Numbered from the stretch's first letter, positions 30,547 to 40,150 are shown. The stretch: DNA of 64,000 nt from Pseudactinotalea sp. HY158 (GCF_009660225.1 NZ_CP045920.1:1674001-1738000); one strand, 5' to 3'. Notes: generated by a model not told the origin, from the sequence alone. Numbers and translations: made by a program.

Positions 30547-33357
30547 ACCTCCCCGGCAGAACGCTACGCTGCATCGCGCTCCCGCTCGAGTCGGTCGAAG
30601 CGCTTCGAGCTCGGCTACTCCTTCGCCCTCGACGAGTTCCAGCGGGAGGGCTGTCGGGCGATCGACGAGGGCCGCGGCGTGCTCGTGGCGGCCCCGACCG
30701 GCGCGGGCAAGACCGTGGTGGGCGAGTACGCCGTCCATGCGGCGCTGGCGACGGGGCGCAAGGCGTTCTACACGACGCCGATCAAGGCGCTGAGCAACCA
30801 GAAGTTCGCCGACCTCACCGCCGTGCACGGGGCCGAGAACGTCGGCCTGCTCACGGGGGACACGTCGATCAACGGTCAGGCACCGATCGTGGTGATGACC
30901 ACCGAGGTCCTGCGGAACATGCTCTACGCGGGCTCGGATGCGCTGCGCGGGCTCGGCTACGTCGTCATGGACGAGGTGCACTACCTGGCGGACCGGTTCC
31001 GCGGGCCCGTCTGGGAGGAGGTCATCCTCCATCTCGCGGACGACGTGCAGCTCGTCTCCCTCTCGGCCACGGTCTCCAACGCCGAGGAGTTCGGGCAATG
31101 GCTCACCGAGGTCCGCGGCGACACGGCGGTGATCGTCTCCGAGCACCGGCCCGTGCCGCTGTGGCAACACGTGATGGTCGGGCCCCGGCTCGTCGACCTG
31201 TACGCCTCCGAGGTCGACCCGACCGCACCGGGGGTCAACCCGCCGATCTCACCGGATCTCGTCGAGGCCATCCGGGACGCGGAGAGCTCCCGTCCGGGCT
31301 CCCGCGGCGGCGGCCCGGGCCGGCGGGGCTCCGGCGGAGGGCACCGGCGGGGACAGCGCGGCGGACACCGGCCCTGGCAGGTGCGCCCCGCCCCCCGCTC
31401 GATCGTCGTGGACCGCCTCGACCGGGCCGGACTCCTGCCCGCGATCGTCTTCATCTTCTCCCGTGCGGGCTGCGACGCCGCGGTGCTGCAACTGCTCACC
31501 TCGGGCGTGCAGCTGACGACGCCGGCGGAGCAGGACCGGATCGAGGAGATCCTCGCCGAGCGGACCGCGGCCCTCCCGCGGGAGGATCTCGAGGTGCTCG
31601 GATTCTGGAGCTGGCGACAGGCCCTGCTCGCGGGCGTCGCCTCCCACCACGCCGGCCTCCTGCCGGTCTTCAAGGAGACGGTCGAGACGCTCTTCACGGC
31701 GGGGCTGATCAAGGTCGTCTTCGCCACCGAGACCCTCGCCCTCGGCATCAACATGCCGGCGCGCAGCGTCGTGCTCGAGAAGCTCGACAAGTGGGACGGC
31801 CAACGCCACGCGGACATCACGGCGGGGGAGTACACCCAGCTCACGGGCCGGGCCGGCCGGCGGGGGATCGACGTCGAGGGGCACGCGGTCGTGCTCTACT
31901 CCTCCGGGATGGACCCGGTGGGCATCGCCGGGCTCGCGTCCCGACGGACCTACCCGCTGCGGTCCGCCTTCCGGCCCACGTACAACATGGCCGTCAACCT
32001 CATCGACGCCACGGGGGCGGCCCGGGCGCGAGAGACCCTCGAGACCTCCTTCGCCCAGTTCCAGGCCGACCGGGCCGTGGTCGGGCTGGCGCGGCAGGCG
32101 CGCGCGCACACCGAGGCCCTCGAGGGCTATGCCGAGGCGATGTCGTGTCACCTCGGCGACTTCGGAGAGTACATCGAGCTGCGCGATCGCATCAGCCGAC
32201 GCGAGAAGGAGCTCTCCCGCTCCCGATCCCGGGAGCAGCGGGAGGCCGTGGCGGAGGCGGTCGCCGGGCTGCGCCGGGGCGACGTCATCCAGCTGCCCGG
32301 CGGGCGCCGGTCCGGGCATGCGGTCGTGCTCGAACGCCCCGACCGCGCCGACCTCGACGGGCCGAGCGTGCTCGTGCTCACGGACGAGTCCCGGGTCCGC
32401 CGCCTCGGTGGCGCCGAGCTCCCGTACGGCACCCGCGCGATCGCCCAGGTGCGCATCCCCAAGCAGTTCAACCCGCGTCGTCCACACGACCGCAAGGATC
32501 TCGGCGCGAGCATGCGGGCCGCGCTCGGCGCCCTCGCCCACGCCGCTCCCGGCCCCGAGCGGCTGCCCTCGAGGGCCGGCTCGGACGACGACCTCGCCCG
32601 CCTCCGGGCGGCGCTGCGGGCCCACCCCTGCCACGGCTGCGCCGAACGGGAGGACCACGCCCGGTGGGCGCAGCGATGGCACCGGCTCAAGGTCGAACAC
32701 GACAAGCTCATGCGCCGGATCGAAGGCCGCACGAGCTCGATCGCCCGGGACTTCGACCGCGTGTGCGAGGTCCTCCTCGCGCTCGGATACCTCGACGACT
32801 CCGGCGCCGAGGAGGAGCCGGCGGGCGGGGGCGGGCTGACCGTGACCGAGCAGGGGCGGCGGCTGCGCCGGATCTACTCCGAGCGTGACCTCATCGTCGC
32901 CGAGAGCCTGCGCGGACGATTCTGGCAGGACCTGGACGCCCCGGAACTCGCGGCCGTCGTCGCCGGGGTGCTGTACGAGGCCCGCGGGGACGAGGTCTCC
33001 CCGTTTCCACCCGTCCCCGGTGGGCGGGAGGGGCAGCTGGGCCGGGCGCTCCTGCGGACCGTCGCGGTGAGCCACGACGTCGCCGCGCTCGAACGCGGCA
33101 CGGGCCTGACGGCCGGGGACCCGCTCGATCTCGGGCTCGTCCTCCCGATGCTGCGCTGGGCCTCCGGCGACGGACTCGACAGCGTGCTCAGCGGCGCCGA
33201 CCTCGCCGCGGGCGACTTCGTCCGCTGGGCCCGGCAGGTGCTCGACCTGCTCGACCAGCTCACCCTCACCGCCCCGACCGCCGCGCAGCGCGACCGGGCC
33301 CGGGCGGCCATCCGGCTCGTGCGCCGCGGGGTCGTCGCCCAGGACGTCTTCGGCTGA
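30544..33357 (+). CDS. helY: Ski2-like DEVH-box RNA/DNA helicase HelY
   Basis: This 937-residue superfamily 2 helicase has Walker A APTGAGKT at residues 50-57, the DEVH box at 143-146, the SAT motif VSLSATVSNAEEF, and motif VI QLTGRAGRRGID. The C-terminal DSHCT-like domain with LRGRFWQDLDAPELAAVVAGVLYE is typical of Ski2/Mtr4 relatives. An Arg/Gly-rich insertion (about 252-280) interrupts the linker between RecA domains. It presumably unwinds structured RNA or nucleic acid during decay or stress. Position downstream of tatC is conserved. Confidence 0.93.
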   Translation: MTSPAERYAASRSRSSRSKRFELGYSFALDEFQREGCRAIDEGRGVLVAAPTGAGKTVVGEYAVHAALATGRKAFYTTPIKALSNQKFADLTAVHGAENVGLLTGDTSINGQAPIVVMTTEVLRNMLYAGSDALRGLGYVVMDEVHYLADRFRGPVWEEVILHLADDVQLVSLSATVSNAEEFGQWLTEVRGDTAVIVSEHRPVPLWQHVMVGPRLVDLYASEVDPTAPGVNPPISPDLVEAIRDAESSRPGSRGGGPGRRGSGGGHRRGQRGGHRPWQVRPAPRSIVVDRLDRAGLLPAIVFIFSRAGCDAAVLQLLTSGVQLTTPAEQDRIEEILAERTAALPREDLEVLGFWSWRQALLAGVASHHAGLLPVFKETVETLFTAGLIKVVFATETLALGINMPARSVVLEKLDKWDGQRHADITAGEYTQLTGRAGRRGIDVEGHAVVLYSSGMDPVGIAGLASRRTYPLRSAFRPTYNMAVNLIDATGAARARETLETSFAQFQADRAVVGLARQARAHTEALEGYAEAMSCHLGDFGEYIELRDRISRREKELSRSRSREQREAVAEAVAGLRRGDVIQLPGGRRSGHAVVLERPDRADLDGPSVLVLTDESRVRRLGGAELPYGTRAIAQVRIPKQFNPRRPHDRKDLGASMRAALGALAHAAPGPERLPSRAGSDDDLARLRAALRAHPCHGCAEREDHARWAQRWHRLKVEHDKLMRRIEGRTSSIARDFDRVCEVLLALGYLDDSGAEEEPAGGGGLTVTEQGRRLRRIYSERDLIVAESLRGRFWQDLDAPELAAVVAGVLYEARGDEVSPFPPVPGGREGQLGRALLRTVAVSHDVAALERGTGLTAGDPLDLGLVLPMLRWASGDGLDSVLSGADLAAGDFVRWARQVLDLLDQLTLTAPTAAQRDRARAAIRLVRRGVVAQDVFG

Positions 33358-33426
33358 GCCCGCCGGCCCCGACACGGACCGGCGGCCGCCGTCGGGTGCG
33401 CATGCCTCCTGGGTGAGAATGGGGGC

Positions 33427-34317
33427 ATGACTCTGCTGCTACGCAACGGCACCATCCACTCCGTGGGCGACCCATTCGCCACCGCGGTGCTCATCGACCG
33501 GGGCACGATCGCCTGGATCGGCCAGGAGAGCACCGCCGACACGCTGGCGGCGGAGACCGTCGTCGACCTCGACGGCCTGCTGCTGACCCCGGCCTTCGCG
33601 GATGCGTGGGCGCCCGCGGGGGAGGGCGCGGTGCCCCCGGGAGTCGTCGCCGCACAGGTGGCGGCGCCGGCCACCCTGGCCGCGCCGGGACTCGAGGTGA
33701 CCGAGATCGCCGCGGTCCACGTGCGGGAGGCGGGAGCCCTCGGCGCCGCGCTCGAGCGAGCGAGCGCCGGCCCCGTGGCCGGAGGGCCCCCGCGGCTGCA
33801 CCTGCCCGGATCACTCACCCTGACCGACGGCGACGTCGAGGCGATCGTCCGCGCGCACGCCGTCGTCGTCACCGCGGCAGCCGACGGCGGATTCGCCCTC
33901 CCGCTCGCCCGCCTCGTCGCCGAGGGGGTGCTCGTCGCCTTCGGAAGCGGCGGCCGGGACTGGCACGATCCGTGGTCGACCATCACGGCGGCCGTGAGCA
34001 CCGGACCCGCACCGCTGACAGCCCGGGCGGCCTTCAACGCCCACAGTCGTCAGGTCTGGCGCCTCGGCCCGCCCGCCGCGATTCCGCGGGGCACGATCGC
34101 CGTCGGCTCTCCCGCCTCGGTGGCCGGCTGGGCCGTCGAGGCGCTCGCCGTGCAGACCCCGGACGAGCGGGTCGCGTCCTGGTCGACCGATCCGCGCGCG
34201 GGCACGCCGCTGCTCCCGGCGCTCGGCCCCGGCGAGGTCCGCCCCGTGCACGCGTTCACCCTCGCCGGCGGCGAGGTCGTCGCGTGGGACGAGTCGATCC
34301 TTCCCCGTCCAGCCTGA
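33427..34317 (+). CDS. Amidohydrolase-like protein lacking metal ligands
   Basis: This 296-residue protein begins like an amidohydrolase composite domain (LLLRNGTIHSVGDPFATAVLIDRGTIAWIG split, residues 3-34). Where the family has the metal-binding PGFVDAHVH, this protein reads LTPAFADAWAPAGE, so both histidines are gone. It is shorter than usual (about 300 against 400-500), and the central barrel looks reduced. The C-terminal part with ARAAFNAHSRQVWRL and AGWAVEAL keeps the family layout. It may be a non-enzymatic descendant. The ATG is preceded by GAGAAT and GGGGG. Confidence 0.7.
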   Translation: MTLLLRNGTIHSVGDPFATAVLIDRGTIAWIGQESTADTLAAETVVDLDGLLLTPAFADAWAPAGEGAVPPGVVAAQVAAPATLAAPGLEVTEIAAVHVREAGALGAALERASAGPVAGGPPRLHLPGSLTLTDGDVEAIVRAHAVVVTAAADGGFALPLARLVAEGVLVAFGSGGRDWHDPWSTITAAVSTGPAPLTARAAFNAHSRQVWRLGPPAAIPRGTIAVGSPASVAGWAVEALAVQTPDERVASWSTDPRAGTPLLPALGPGEVRPVHAFTLAGGEVVAWDESILPRPA

Positions 34318-34439
34318 CACGCCGACGGGGCCCAAGTCACCCGCGCCGATCGTGGGCGCCTGACCTGCGCAGACGTTGCTGACCTGCACGAACACGGGTT
34401 TGTGCGAAGCCGGTGTCGTCGGTATCTTCGTGAGGCGTG

Positions 34440-34455
34440 GCTTCGTCAACGAAGC
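34440..34455. promoter_or_regulatory. Inverted repeat upstream of lnt
   Basis: GCTTCGT and ACGAAGC arms are separated by 2 bases, in the 281-base gap before lnt. It could be an operator; no protein can be assigned. Confidence 0.3.
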
Positions 34456-34585
34456 ACGGGCCGGCCGGATCCGCGAGTTCCATAGAAAACGTCCACGGCA
34501 GCGCCGTGACGGACCGAAGGACGCGCGGACCGGCCGGGCCATCCTCGCCGCGCCACCCCGCGTCCGATGCGTCGCGACGGCACCG

Positions 34586-34601
34586 TATCCTGGAGCATAT
34601 G
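34586..34601 (+). promoter_or_regulatory. Likely leaderless lnt promoter
   Basis: TATCCT at 34586-34591 is followed by 7 bases and then ATG 34599. This decides the lnt start against a longer in-frame reading from 34437. Confidence 0.45.
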
Positions 34602-36116
34602 CACACTCCGCGCCGCCTCACCACCCTCGTGTCGGCGGCCCTCGCCGGAGTGCTCACGGACGCGGCGTTCCCGCAGCGGAATCTGTGGCCGCTGGCCCTC
34701 GTGGGGATGGCGATGCTCTTCCTGGCCCTGCGCCGGGACTCGGCCCGGTGGGCCGTCCTGGTCGGCTTCACGTGGGGCGTCGGCTTCTTCCTGCCCCATC
34801 TGTGGTGGGCGCGCGAGGCGGTCGGGCCCGTACCGTGGATCGCGCTGTCGGTCGCGGAGAGCCTGATCATGGCGGCGGGCTGCGCCTGTTACGTGTGGAT
34901 CCGGCGGATGCCCGGGCTGCGCCGGGGCGGCCTCCTCGCCGCGATCGCCTTCGCCGCCGCCTGGACGAGCGCCGAACAGGTGCGTCAGGTCTGGCCCTTC
35001 GGCGGGTTCCCCTGGGGGCGGCTCGCGTTCTCCCAGACGGACGGCCCGCTCCTGGCACTCGCCGGAGTGGTGGGCGCCATCGGCGTGTCCTTCGTCGTCG
35101 CCCTCCTCGGCGGCGTCGCCGGGGTCGGCTGGCAGGCGGTCCGCCGGTTCGATCTCGTGCGGGTGCCGGCGGCCGTGCTCATCCTCGCGCTCGGGCTCGG
35201 GGCCCCGCTGCTCATCGGCCTCGACACCCGGGCAGAGGCCGGCACCCTGCGAGTCGGGGCCGTGCAGGGGAACGTGGCCGAGCCCGGGCTGGACGCGTTC
35301 GGCGAGGCCCTCCAGGTGACCACCAACCACGTCCGCGGCACGCAGCGGCTCATCGCCGAACACGGACCGGTCGACCTCGTCGTGTGGCCCGAGAACGCCG
35401 CGGACCGCGACCCCCGCTCGAACCGGCAGGCCCGCGCGCTCGTCGAGGAGGCGGCAGCGAGCGCCGGGGTCCCGATCCTGGTGGGCACGGTGCGCTACAC
35501 CGACGACGCCCGCTATAACGAGATGCTCATCTGGGATCCGGTCACCGGGGCGGGGGACGCCTACGCCAAGCAGATCCCGGCGGCGTTCGCCGAGTACATC
35601 CCGATGCGCTCGATCGCCCGGAAGTTCTCCGCGGCGGTCGACCTGGTCCAGGTCGACATGGCCCGGGGCACGGAGGTGGCGAACCTGACCGTGCCGCTGG
35701 CGGACCGTTCGGTCGACGTGGGAACGATCATCTGCTTCGAGGTCGCCTACGACTCGGTGGCCCGCGACGCCGCCCTCGCCGGCGCGGAGTTCCTGCTCGT
35801 GCCGACGAATAATGCGACGTTCGGGTACACCTCGGAATCGACCCAGCAGTTCGCGATGTCCCGGTTCCGGGCGGTCGAGCACGGCCGGGCGGTCGTTCAG
35901 ATCTCCACCGTGGGCGTCTCCGGGGTGATCATGCCCGACGGGTCCGTCTCGGAGCAGACCGGGCTGTACACGGCCGAGGAGTTCGCGGCCGACCTCCCGC
36001 TGCGCACCTCGATCACGCTCGCCGACCGCCTGGGCGACGCCCCCGTCGTCCTGCTGCTCGCGCTCACCGGGATAGGGTTCACTCTGGGAGTGGTCTCCCA
36101 CCGCCGTCACCGCTGA
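34599..36116 (+). CDS. lnt: Apolipoprotein N-acyltransferase
   Basis: This 505-residue enzyme adds the third acyl chain to lipoproteins. The N-terminal half has several membrane helices, the C-terminal half a nitrilase domain. The catalytic triad can be placed: Glu in VVWPENAADRD, Lys in AYAKQIPAAF and Cys in IICFEVAYDS. A final membrane helix ends the protein. In mycobacteria Lnt is fused to or adjoins the polyprenol-phosphomannose synthase Ppm1; here the two are separate, neighbouring genes. The in-frame region 34437-34598 is not conserved-looking and is excluded. Confidence 0.93.
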   Translation: MHTPRRLTTLVSAALAGVLTDAAFPQRNLWPLALVGMAMLFLALRRDSARWAVLVGFTWGVGFFLPHLWWAREAVGPVPWIALSVAESLIMAAGCACYVWIRRMPGLRRGGLLAAIAFAAAWTSAEQVRQVWPFGGFPWGRLAFSQTDGPLLALAGVVGAIGVSFVVALLGGVAGVGWQAVRRFDLVRVPAAVLILALGLGAPLLIGLDTRAEAGTLRVGAVQGNVAEPGLDAFGEALQVTTNHVRGTQRLIAEHGPVDLVVWPENAADRDPRSNRQARALVEEAAASAGVPILVGTVRYTDDARYNEMLIWDPVTGAGDAYAKQIPAAFAEYIPMRSIARKFSAAVDLVQVDMARGTEVANLTVPLADRSVDVGTIICFEVAYDSVARDAALAGAEFLLVPTNNATFGYTSESTQQFAMSRFRAVEHGRAVVQISTVGVSGVIMPDGSVSEQTGLYTAEEFAADLPLRTSITLADRLGDAPVVLLLALTGIGFTLGVVSHRRHR

Positions 36117-36133
36117 GGAAAGGCACGGACTGC

Positions 36134-36883
36134 ATGCGCACCGTGGTGATCATCCCCACCTATAACGAGCGGGAGGCTCTGCCGATCACGCTCGCCGCGC
36201 TGCGCGCGGACGTGCCCGAGGTCGACGTGCTCATCGTCGACGACAACTCCCCGGACGGCACGGGCCGCTGGGCCGACGAGTACGCGGCCGGCGACCCGCG
36301 GGTGCAGGTGCTTCACCGCAGCTCCAAGGACGGGCTCGGGCGGGCGTACATCGCGGGCTTCCGCTGGGCGCTCGCGCGGGGGTACGCCTCGATCGTGGAG
36401 ATGGACGCGGACAGCTCGCATCGCTCGCTCGACCTGCCGGCGCTGCTGCGCGCCGCGGCCGATGGGGCCGACCTCGTGATCGGCTCCCGGTGGGTGCCCG
36501 GCGGGGCGGTCGAGAACTGGCCGCTGCACCGGCAGCTCCTCTCGCGCGGGGCGACGACCTACACGCGGCTGGCGATGGGCCTGCCCGTGCGCGATGCCAC
36601 CGCCGGGTTCCGGGTCTATTCCGCGCGGCAGCTCGGCTCCCTCGACCTCGACGAGGTGGACTCCCAGGGCTACTGCTTCCAGATCGACATGACGTGGCGG
36701 GTGTACCGGGCGGGCGGGCGGATCGTCGAGGTGCCGATCACCTTCGTCGAACGCTCCGAGGGCCAGTCGAAGATGTCCGGGGCGATCGTGCGCGAGGCGC
36801 TGGTCAAGGTGACCGGCTGGGGTGCGGCCCGACGGTGGCAGCAGCTGCGCGGCCTCGTGCGGCCCGGCCCGCGCTCGGCCTGA
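36134..36883 (+). CDS. ppm: Polyprenol monophosphomannose synthase (glycosyltransferase family 2)
   Basis: This 249-residue GT2 enzyme transfers mannose from GDP-mannose to polyprenyl phosphate, making the donor for protein and lipoglycan mannosylation. Motifs are VIIPTYNEREALP, VDDNSPDGTG, the metal-binding MDADSSHR and RDATAGFRVYS. It lacks membrane helices at the C-terminus, so it is the catalytic (D2) part only. It starts 17 bases after lnt with GGAAAGGCA upstream, which fits a joint lipoprotein maturation and glycosylation operon. Confidence 0.92.
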   Translation: MRTVVIIPTYNEREALPITLAALRADVPEVDVLIVDDNSPDGTGRWADEYAAGDPRVQVLHRSSKDGLGRAYIAGFRWALARGYASIVEMDADSSHRSLDLPALLRAAADGADLVIGSRWVPGGAVENWPLHRQLLSRGATTYTRLAMGLPVRDATAGFRVYSARQLGSLDLDEVDSQGYCFQIDMTWRVYRAGGRIVEVPITFVERSEGQSKMSGAIVREALVKVTGWGAARRWQQLRGLVRPGPRSA

Positions 36884-36919
36884 GGATCCCGGGCCCGGGC
36901 CCCGGTCACGCGAGCGAAG

Positions 36920-36956
36920 CCGAACGGGGCGCCGCGGTCCGCGGCGCCCCGTTCGG
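36920..36956. terminator. Perfect 37-bp bidirectional hairpin between ppm and rbpA
   Basis: Two perfectly complementary 18-base arms (CCGAACGGGGCGCCGCGG and its complement) flank one T. It lies between the convergent ends of ppm and rbpA and can terminate both. Confidence 0.75.
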
Positions 36957-36970
36957 AAATCCGGTGTGGC

Positions 36971-37315
36971 TCAGGCGCTGCGGCGGCGCAACTGTCCGGA
37001 ACGGAGCAGGTCGAGGCGCTCGTCGAGCAGCTCCTGCAGTTCGGCGCGGGTACGCCGTTCGAGCAGCATGTCCCAGTGGGTGCGCTGCTTCTTGCCGGGC
37101 GCGTCCTCGGGGCGCTGGGCGTCGCGGAGCAGTCCCTCCCCGACCGGAGTCTCCCAGACCGGGGGGATCTCGGCCTCGGCCGAGAAGGGCACCACGACGA
37201 CACGACCGTCGGGCAGGTCGTAGGTCGCTTCGACCCGGGGAGCGAACTCGACCCCGGACTCCGTCTCGAGACTCTTGGATCCGATGCTGGATCCACGCAG
37301 TGAACGTTCGGCCAT
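36971..37315 (-). CDS. rbpA: RNA polymerase-binding protein RbpA
   Basis: This 114-residue transcription factor stabilises the open complex formed by the primary sigma factor in actinobacteria. It shows the sigma-interaction domain [23 protein letters not shown] and the basic linker PGKKQR. The core domain ([28 protein letters not shown]) lacks all three zinc cysteines found in the Streptomyces protein, like the mycobacterial form. GAGGAGAG lies 5 bases before the ATG. It is divergent from nadE. Confidence 0.94.
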   Translation of the reverse strand: MAERSLRGSSIGSKSLETESGVEFAPRVEATYDLPDGRVVVVPFSAEAEIPPVWETPVGEGLLRDAQRPEDAPGKKQRTHWDMLLERRTRAELQELLDERLDLLRSGQLRRRSA

Positions 37316-37532
37316 CGTGTCTCTCCTCTGGCTAGTGCTGGGCGCGGGGTGGCCGCGCGTCGCATGGGGGATAACGCCCGATCATGCAGCGATGTTCCCA
37401 CGCGGTGGTGAAGGTGATGTGAACGTCTCGCCCGGAGGTCGTGGCGCGCGTCACCACCCCGGCCTCCATGCAGGCCGCACCCAGGGGATTCCCAGGTGCG
37501 CGCGGAGTCGCCGCGGGAGGAAGTGCGGCAGG

Positions 37533-38366
37533 ATGGGCGGCATGCATCGCCTCCAGGAACTCATCATCGCGACGGTCGGTGCGCGGCCCCGGATCGATCC
37601 GCCGGCGGAGTTGCGCCGCCGGATCGACTTCCTCCGGGACTACCTCGCGCGCACGGGCCTGGGAGGGTTCGTGCTCGGGATCTCCGGCGGCCAGGACTCG
37701 ACCCTGGCAGGCCGGCTCGCCCAGCGAGCCGTCACCGAACTGCGTGCGGACGGCGCCCGCGTCGTCTTCGTCGCCGTGCGCCTGCCGTATCGGGTCCAGT
37801 TCGACGAGGACGATGCGCAGAAGGCCCTCGACTTCATTCAACCGGATGAAGTCATCACCCTTGACGTTGGCGGGGCGACGGACGCGCTCGTCGCGCAGGG
37901 GAGCGCCGCCGGCGCGGCGTGGGGAGACGTCACGCGCGGAAACGTCAAGGCCCGCCTGCGCATGACCGCCCAGTACGCGATCGCGGGGGAGCGCTCGCTC
38001 GCGGTGCTCGGCACCGACCACGCCGCGGAGGCGGTCACGGGCTTCTACACCAAGTTCGGGGACGGCGCCGCCGACCTCACCCCGCTCGCCGGCCTGACGA
38101 AGCGGCAGGGGCGGGCGCTGCTCGTCGCCGCGGGCAGCCCGGCCGCGCTGTACGAGAAGGTGCCGACGGCCGACCTGCTCGATCAGGACCCGGGCCAGAG
38201 CGACGAGGCGAGCCTCGGACTGACCTACGACCAGATCGACGACTACCTCGAGGGCAAGACGATCGAGGAGCGCGCGGCCGCGGACCTCGAGGCGAAGTTC
38301 TGGGCCAGCCGGCACAAGCGCCGGCAGCCGATCGGCCCCGACGACACCTGGTGGCGCGAGGCCTGA
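37533..38366 (+). CDS. nadE: Ammonia-dependent NAD+ synthetase
   Basis: This 277-residue enzyme makes NAD from nicotinate adenine dinucleotide and ammonia. The PP-loop is SGGQDS at residues 51-56; further family motifs are [19 protein letters not shown] and [15 protein letters not shown]. There is no glutaminase domain, so it uses ammonia. The start at 37533 has GGGAGGAA 10 bases upstream; ATG 37542 is also possible but worse placed. The sequence ends with the normal DTWW segment. Confidence 0.94.
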   Translation: MGGMHRLQELIIATVGARPRIDPPAELRRRIDFLRDYLARTGLGGFVLGISGGQDSTLAGRLAQRAVTELRADGARVVFVAVRLPYRVQFDEDDAQKALDFIQPDEVITLDVGGATDALVAQGSAAGAAWGDVTRGNVKARLRMTAQYAIAGERSLAVLGTDHAAEAVTGFYTKFGDGAADLTPLAGLTKRQGRALLVAAGSPAALYEKVPTADLLDQDPGQSDEASLGLTYDQIDDYLEGKTIEERAAADLEAKFWASRHKRRQPIGPDDTWWREA

Positions 38367-38486
38367 GGGCGGGCGTTGCGGCGTCGGGCCATTGACGGTC
38401 CGAGTCGTGGCGCTAGGGTGAAAGTGTGCTGGTGGGGGTCGACTTGAGGGAACGTCCACGGCGGCAGACGACGCAGTCGTGAGCAG

Positions 38487-38834
38487 ATGGGGGTCGGTGC
38501 AATGGTGGGACTGATCGGCTACGTCATCCTCCTGGCGATCGGAGTGGGATTGTCGGCTGCGGGGTGGGGTGCCGCGGCGGAGGTGTTCGCGCTCGTCGTC
38601 ATCGGCTCGCTCATCCTGCTGTGCAGCTGGGCGCTGCGCCGCAATCACCGGCAGGGTCGATCCGTGCGCGGCGGTGTCCTGGCGCTCGCCGCCTGCGCCG
38701 GTTGCCTCATCATGACCGGTGCCCTGTACGCGACGGGCCGGCTCGGACTCGGGCTCGCCGTCGCGGCCCTGTCCATCCTTCCGGCGCACCTCCTCAGGAG
38801 GGCGATCGAGACGCCGGAGCCCGCATCCGTGTGA
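38487..38834 (+). CDS. Small hydrophobic membrane protein, unknown
   Basis: This 115-residue protein has three to four hydrophobic helices (about 8-26, 30-48, 62-82, 88-102) and a basic loop RRNHRQGRSVRGG in the middle. No family was recognised. A TAGGGT hexamer at 38413-38418 could be the promoter. The start is uncertain between ATG 38487 and ATG 38502. Codon usage looks like the neighbours, so it is probably real. Confidence 0.55.
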   Translation: MGVGAMVGLIGYVILLAIGVGLSAAGWGAAAEVFALVVIGSLILLCSWALRRNHRQGRSVRGGVLALAACAGCLIMTGALYATGRLGLGLAVAALSILPAHLLRRAIETPEPASV

Positions 38835-38889
38835 AGCCGTCGTCGGCGACCTCGAGGCGACGGGCGGGCCGCCCACCTCGCGGCCGTGC

Positions 38890-39591
38890 TCAGGCGGGCC
38901 CGACGACCCTGGCGAGGGTGGCGGCCAGATCGCCCGGGCGGGTGAACTGCGGCCAGTGGCCCGTCGGCAGGTGAACGATCGTGACGTCGTCCATGCGCGC
39001 GAGTTCGGCGGTCGCGGGCTCGCCCGCGGCCATCCACGCGCGGAGCTGCTCGGGCGTGAACTCGCACGAGACGACGGTCGCGGGGATCGTGAAGCGGGCC
39101 TCGTCGTGGAGGTCGAGTTCGTCCGAGGCGACCCGGGCCGGGGCCGGGATCGCCCGGGCGCGCAGGTCCGCCCGCAGCTCCTCGGTCAGGTCCACGAGGT
39201 CCGCCTCCTCGAAGACGTCCCAGTCGGGCAGCGGGATCACCCCGCCGGTGACCGGCAGGTCGGGGGCGACCCGTGAGCCGGGACCGCCGGGCACGGCGTC
39301 GACGTAGACGAGTCGGGCGACGCGTTCCGGGCGAGCGTCCGCGGCCGCGTGGACCACGGCGGCGCCCGCGGAGTGCCCCACGAGCACGACGTCGTCATCG
39401 AGCCCGTCGATCAACTCGACCACCGCGGCGATCTGATCGGCGAGGGTGACCTCGCTGCGGCGCCCGTCGTAGCGCCCGGCGCCGGGCAGGGTGACGGGAT
39501 GGGCATGATGATCGATCACCTCGAGCAGCGGCACCACCCCGGACCAGGAGGAGGCGTCGAGCCAGAGACCGGGAACGAGGAGGATGCGCAT
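38890..39591 (-). CDS. Alpha/beta-hydrolase
   Basis: This 233-residue protein has the alpha/beta-hydrolase signature: LLVPGLWLDASSW at the oxyanion region, the nucleophile Ser74 in VLVGHSAGAA, an aspartate in VYVDAVPGG and the catalytic His in LPTGHWPQF. It resembles the salicylate-esterase-like group of small actinobacterial hydrolases. The ATG at 39591 gives the family N-terminus. It is divergent from the AraC-like gene. Its substrate cannot be inferred. Confidence 0.82.
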   Translation of the reverse strand: MRILLVPGLWLDASSWSGVVPLLEVIDHHAHPVTLPGAGRYDGRRSEVTLADQIAAVVELIDGLDDDVVLVGHSAGAAVVHAAADARPERVARLVYVDAVPGGPGSRVAPDLPVTGGVIPLPDWDVFEEADLVDLTEELRADLRARAIPAPARVASDELDLHDEARFTIPATVVSCEFTPEQLRAWMAAGEPATAELARMDDVTIVHLPTGHWPQFTRPGDLAATLARVVGPA

Positions 39592-39685
39592 GGGGCCAGC
39601 GTAGTGATCGACGCGGCGAAGCGGGCGGCAACCGGATCCCGGTGCGCGCTTGGAGCAGGAGCGGCTTCGTGGAAGGATCGTCGGC

Positions 39686-40150
39686 GTGGGCGGCGCGGAA
39701 CAGCAGGAGCGACTCGCCGCACTCGTGCGCCTGCGGCGAGTCCGCGACCGCATCGACCGGGAATACGCCTCCCCGCTCGACGTGCCGACGCTGGCGGCCG
39801 GGGAGTTCATGTCCGCGGGGCATTTGAGTCGGGAGTTCCGGCGAGCCTTCGGCGAGTCTCCCTACAGCTATCTCATGACCCGCCGGATCGAGCGGGCGAA
39901 GGCGTTGCTGCGCCGCGGCGACGTCACCGTGACCGAGGCGTGCTTCGCCGTCGGCGGCTCCTCCCTGGGAACCTTCAGCACCCGCTTCACCGAACTCGTC
40001 GGGGTCACGCCGAGCGAGTACCGGCGCCGCCACGCCGACGAGACCGCGGGTATCCCCGCCTGCCACGCCAAGCAGGTGAGCCGCCCGATCCGGGACACGT
40101 CGGAAATCGAGAAGCGCCGCGACGTCGCACGGCATAGCGTGCAGCCATGA
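39686..40150 (+). CDS. AraC-type DNA-binding regulator without sensor domain
   Basis: This 154-residue protein consists mainly of the double helix-turn-helix of the AraC family (residues about 20-115, with LDVPTLAAGEFMSAGHLSREFRRAFG and VGGSSLGTFSTRF). There is no ligand-binding domain. GTG 39686 is chosen because GGAAGG lies 9 bases before it; a TTG at 39650 is less likely. Its stop overlaps the VOC gene (ATGA), so regulator and enzyme are co-translated, a frequent pairing in actinobacteria in which the VOC partner may serve as the ligand sensor. Confidence 0.83.
   Translation: MGGAEQQERLAALVRLRRVRDRIDREYASPLDVPTLAAGEFMSAGHLSREFRRAFGESPYSYLMTRRIERAKALLRRGDVTVTEACFAVGGSSLGTFSTRFTELVGVTPSEYRRRHADETAGIPACHAKQVSRPIRDTSEIEKRRDVARHSVQP

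Noticed and set aside
34437-34598. N-terminal extension of lnt from an in-frame upstream GTG
   Set aside because: It is not membrane-like, contains an inverted repeat and a -10-like hexamer, and Lnt normally starts near ATG 34599.
38890-39810. Longer alpha/beta-hydrolase with an N-terminal Ser/Arg-rich extension
   Set aside because: The extension overlaps the divergent AraC-like gene and has no motif; ATG 39591 opens directly into the conserved first strand.
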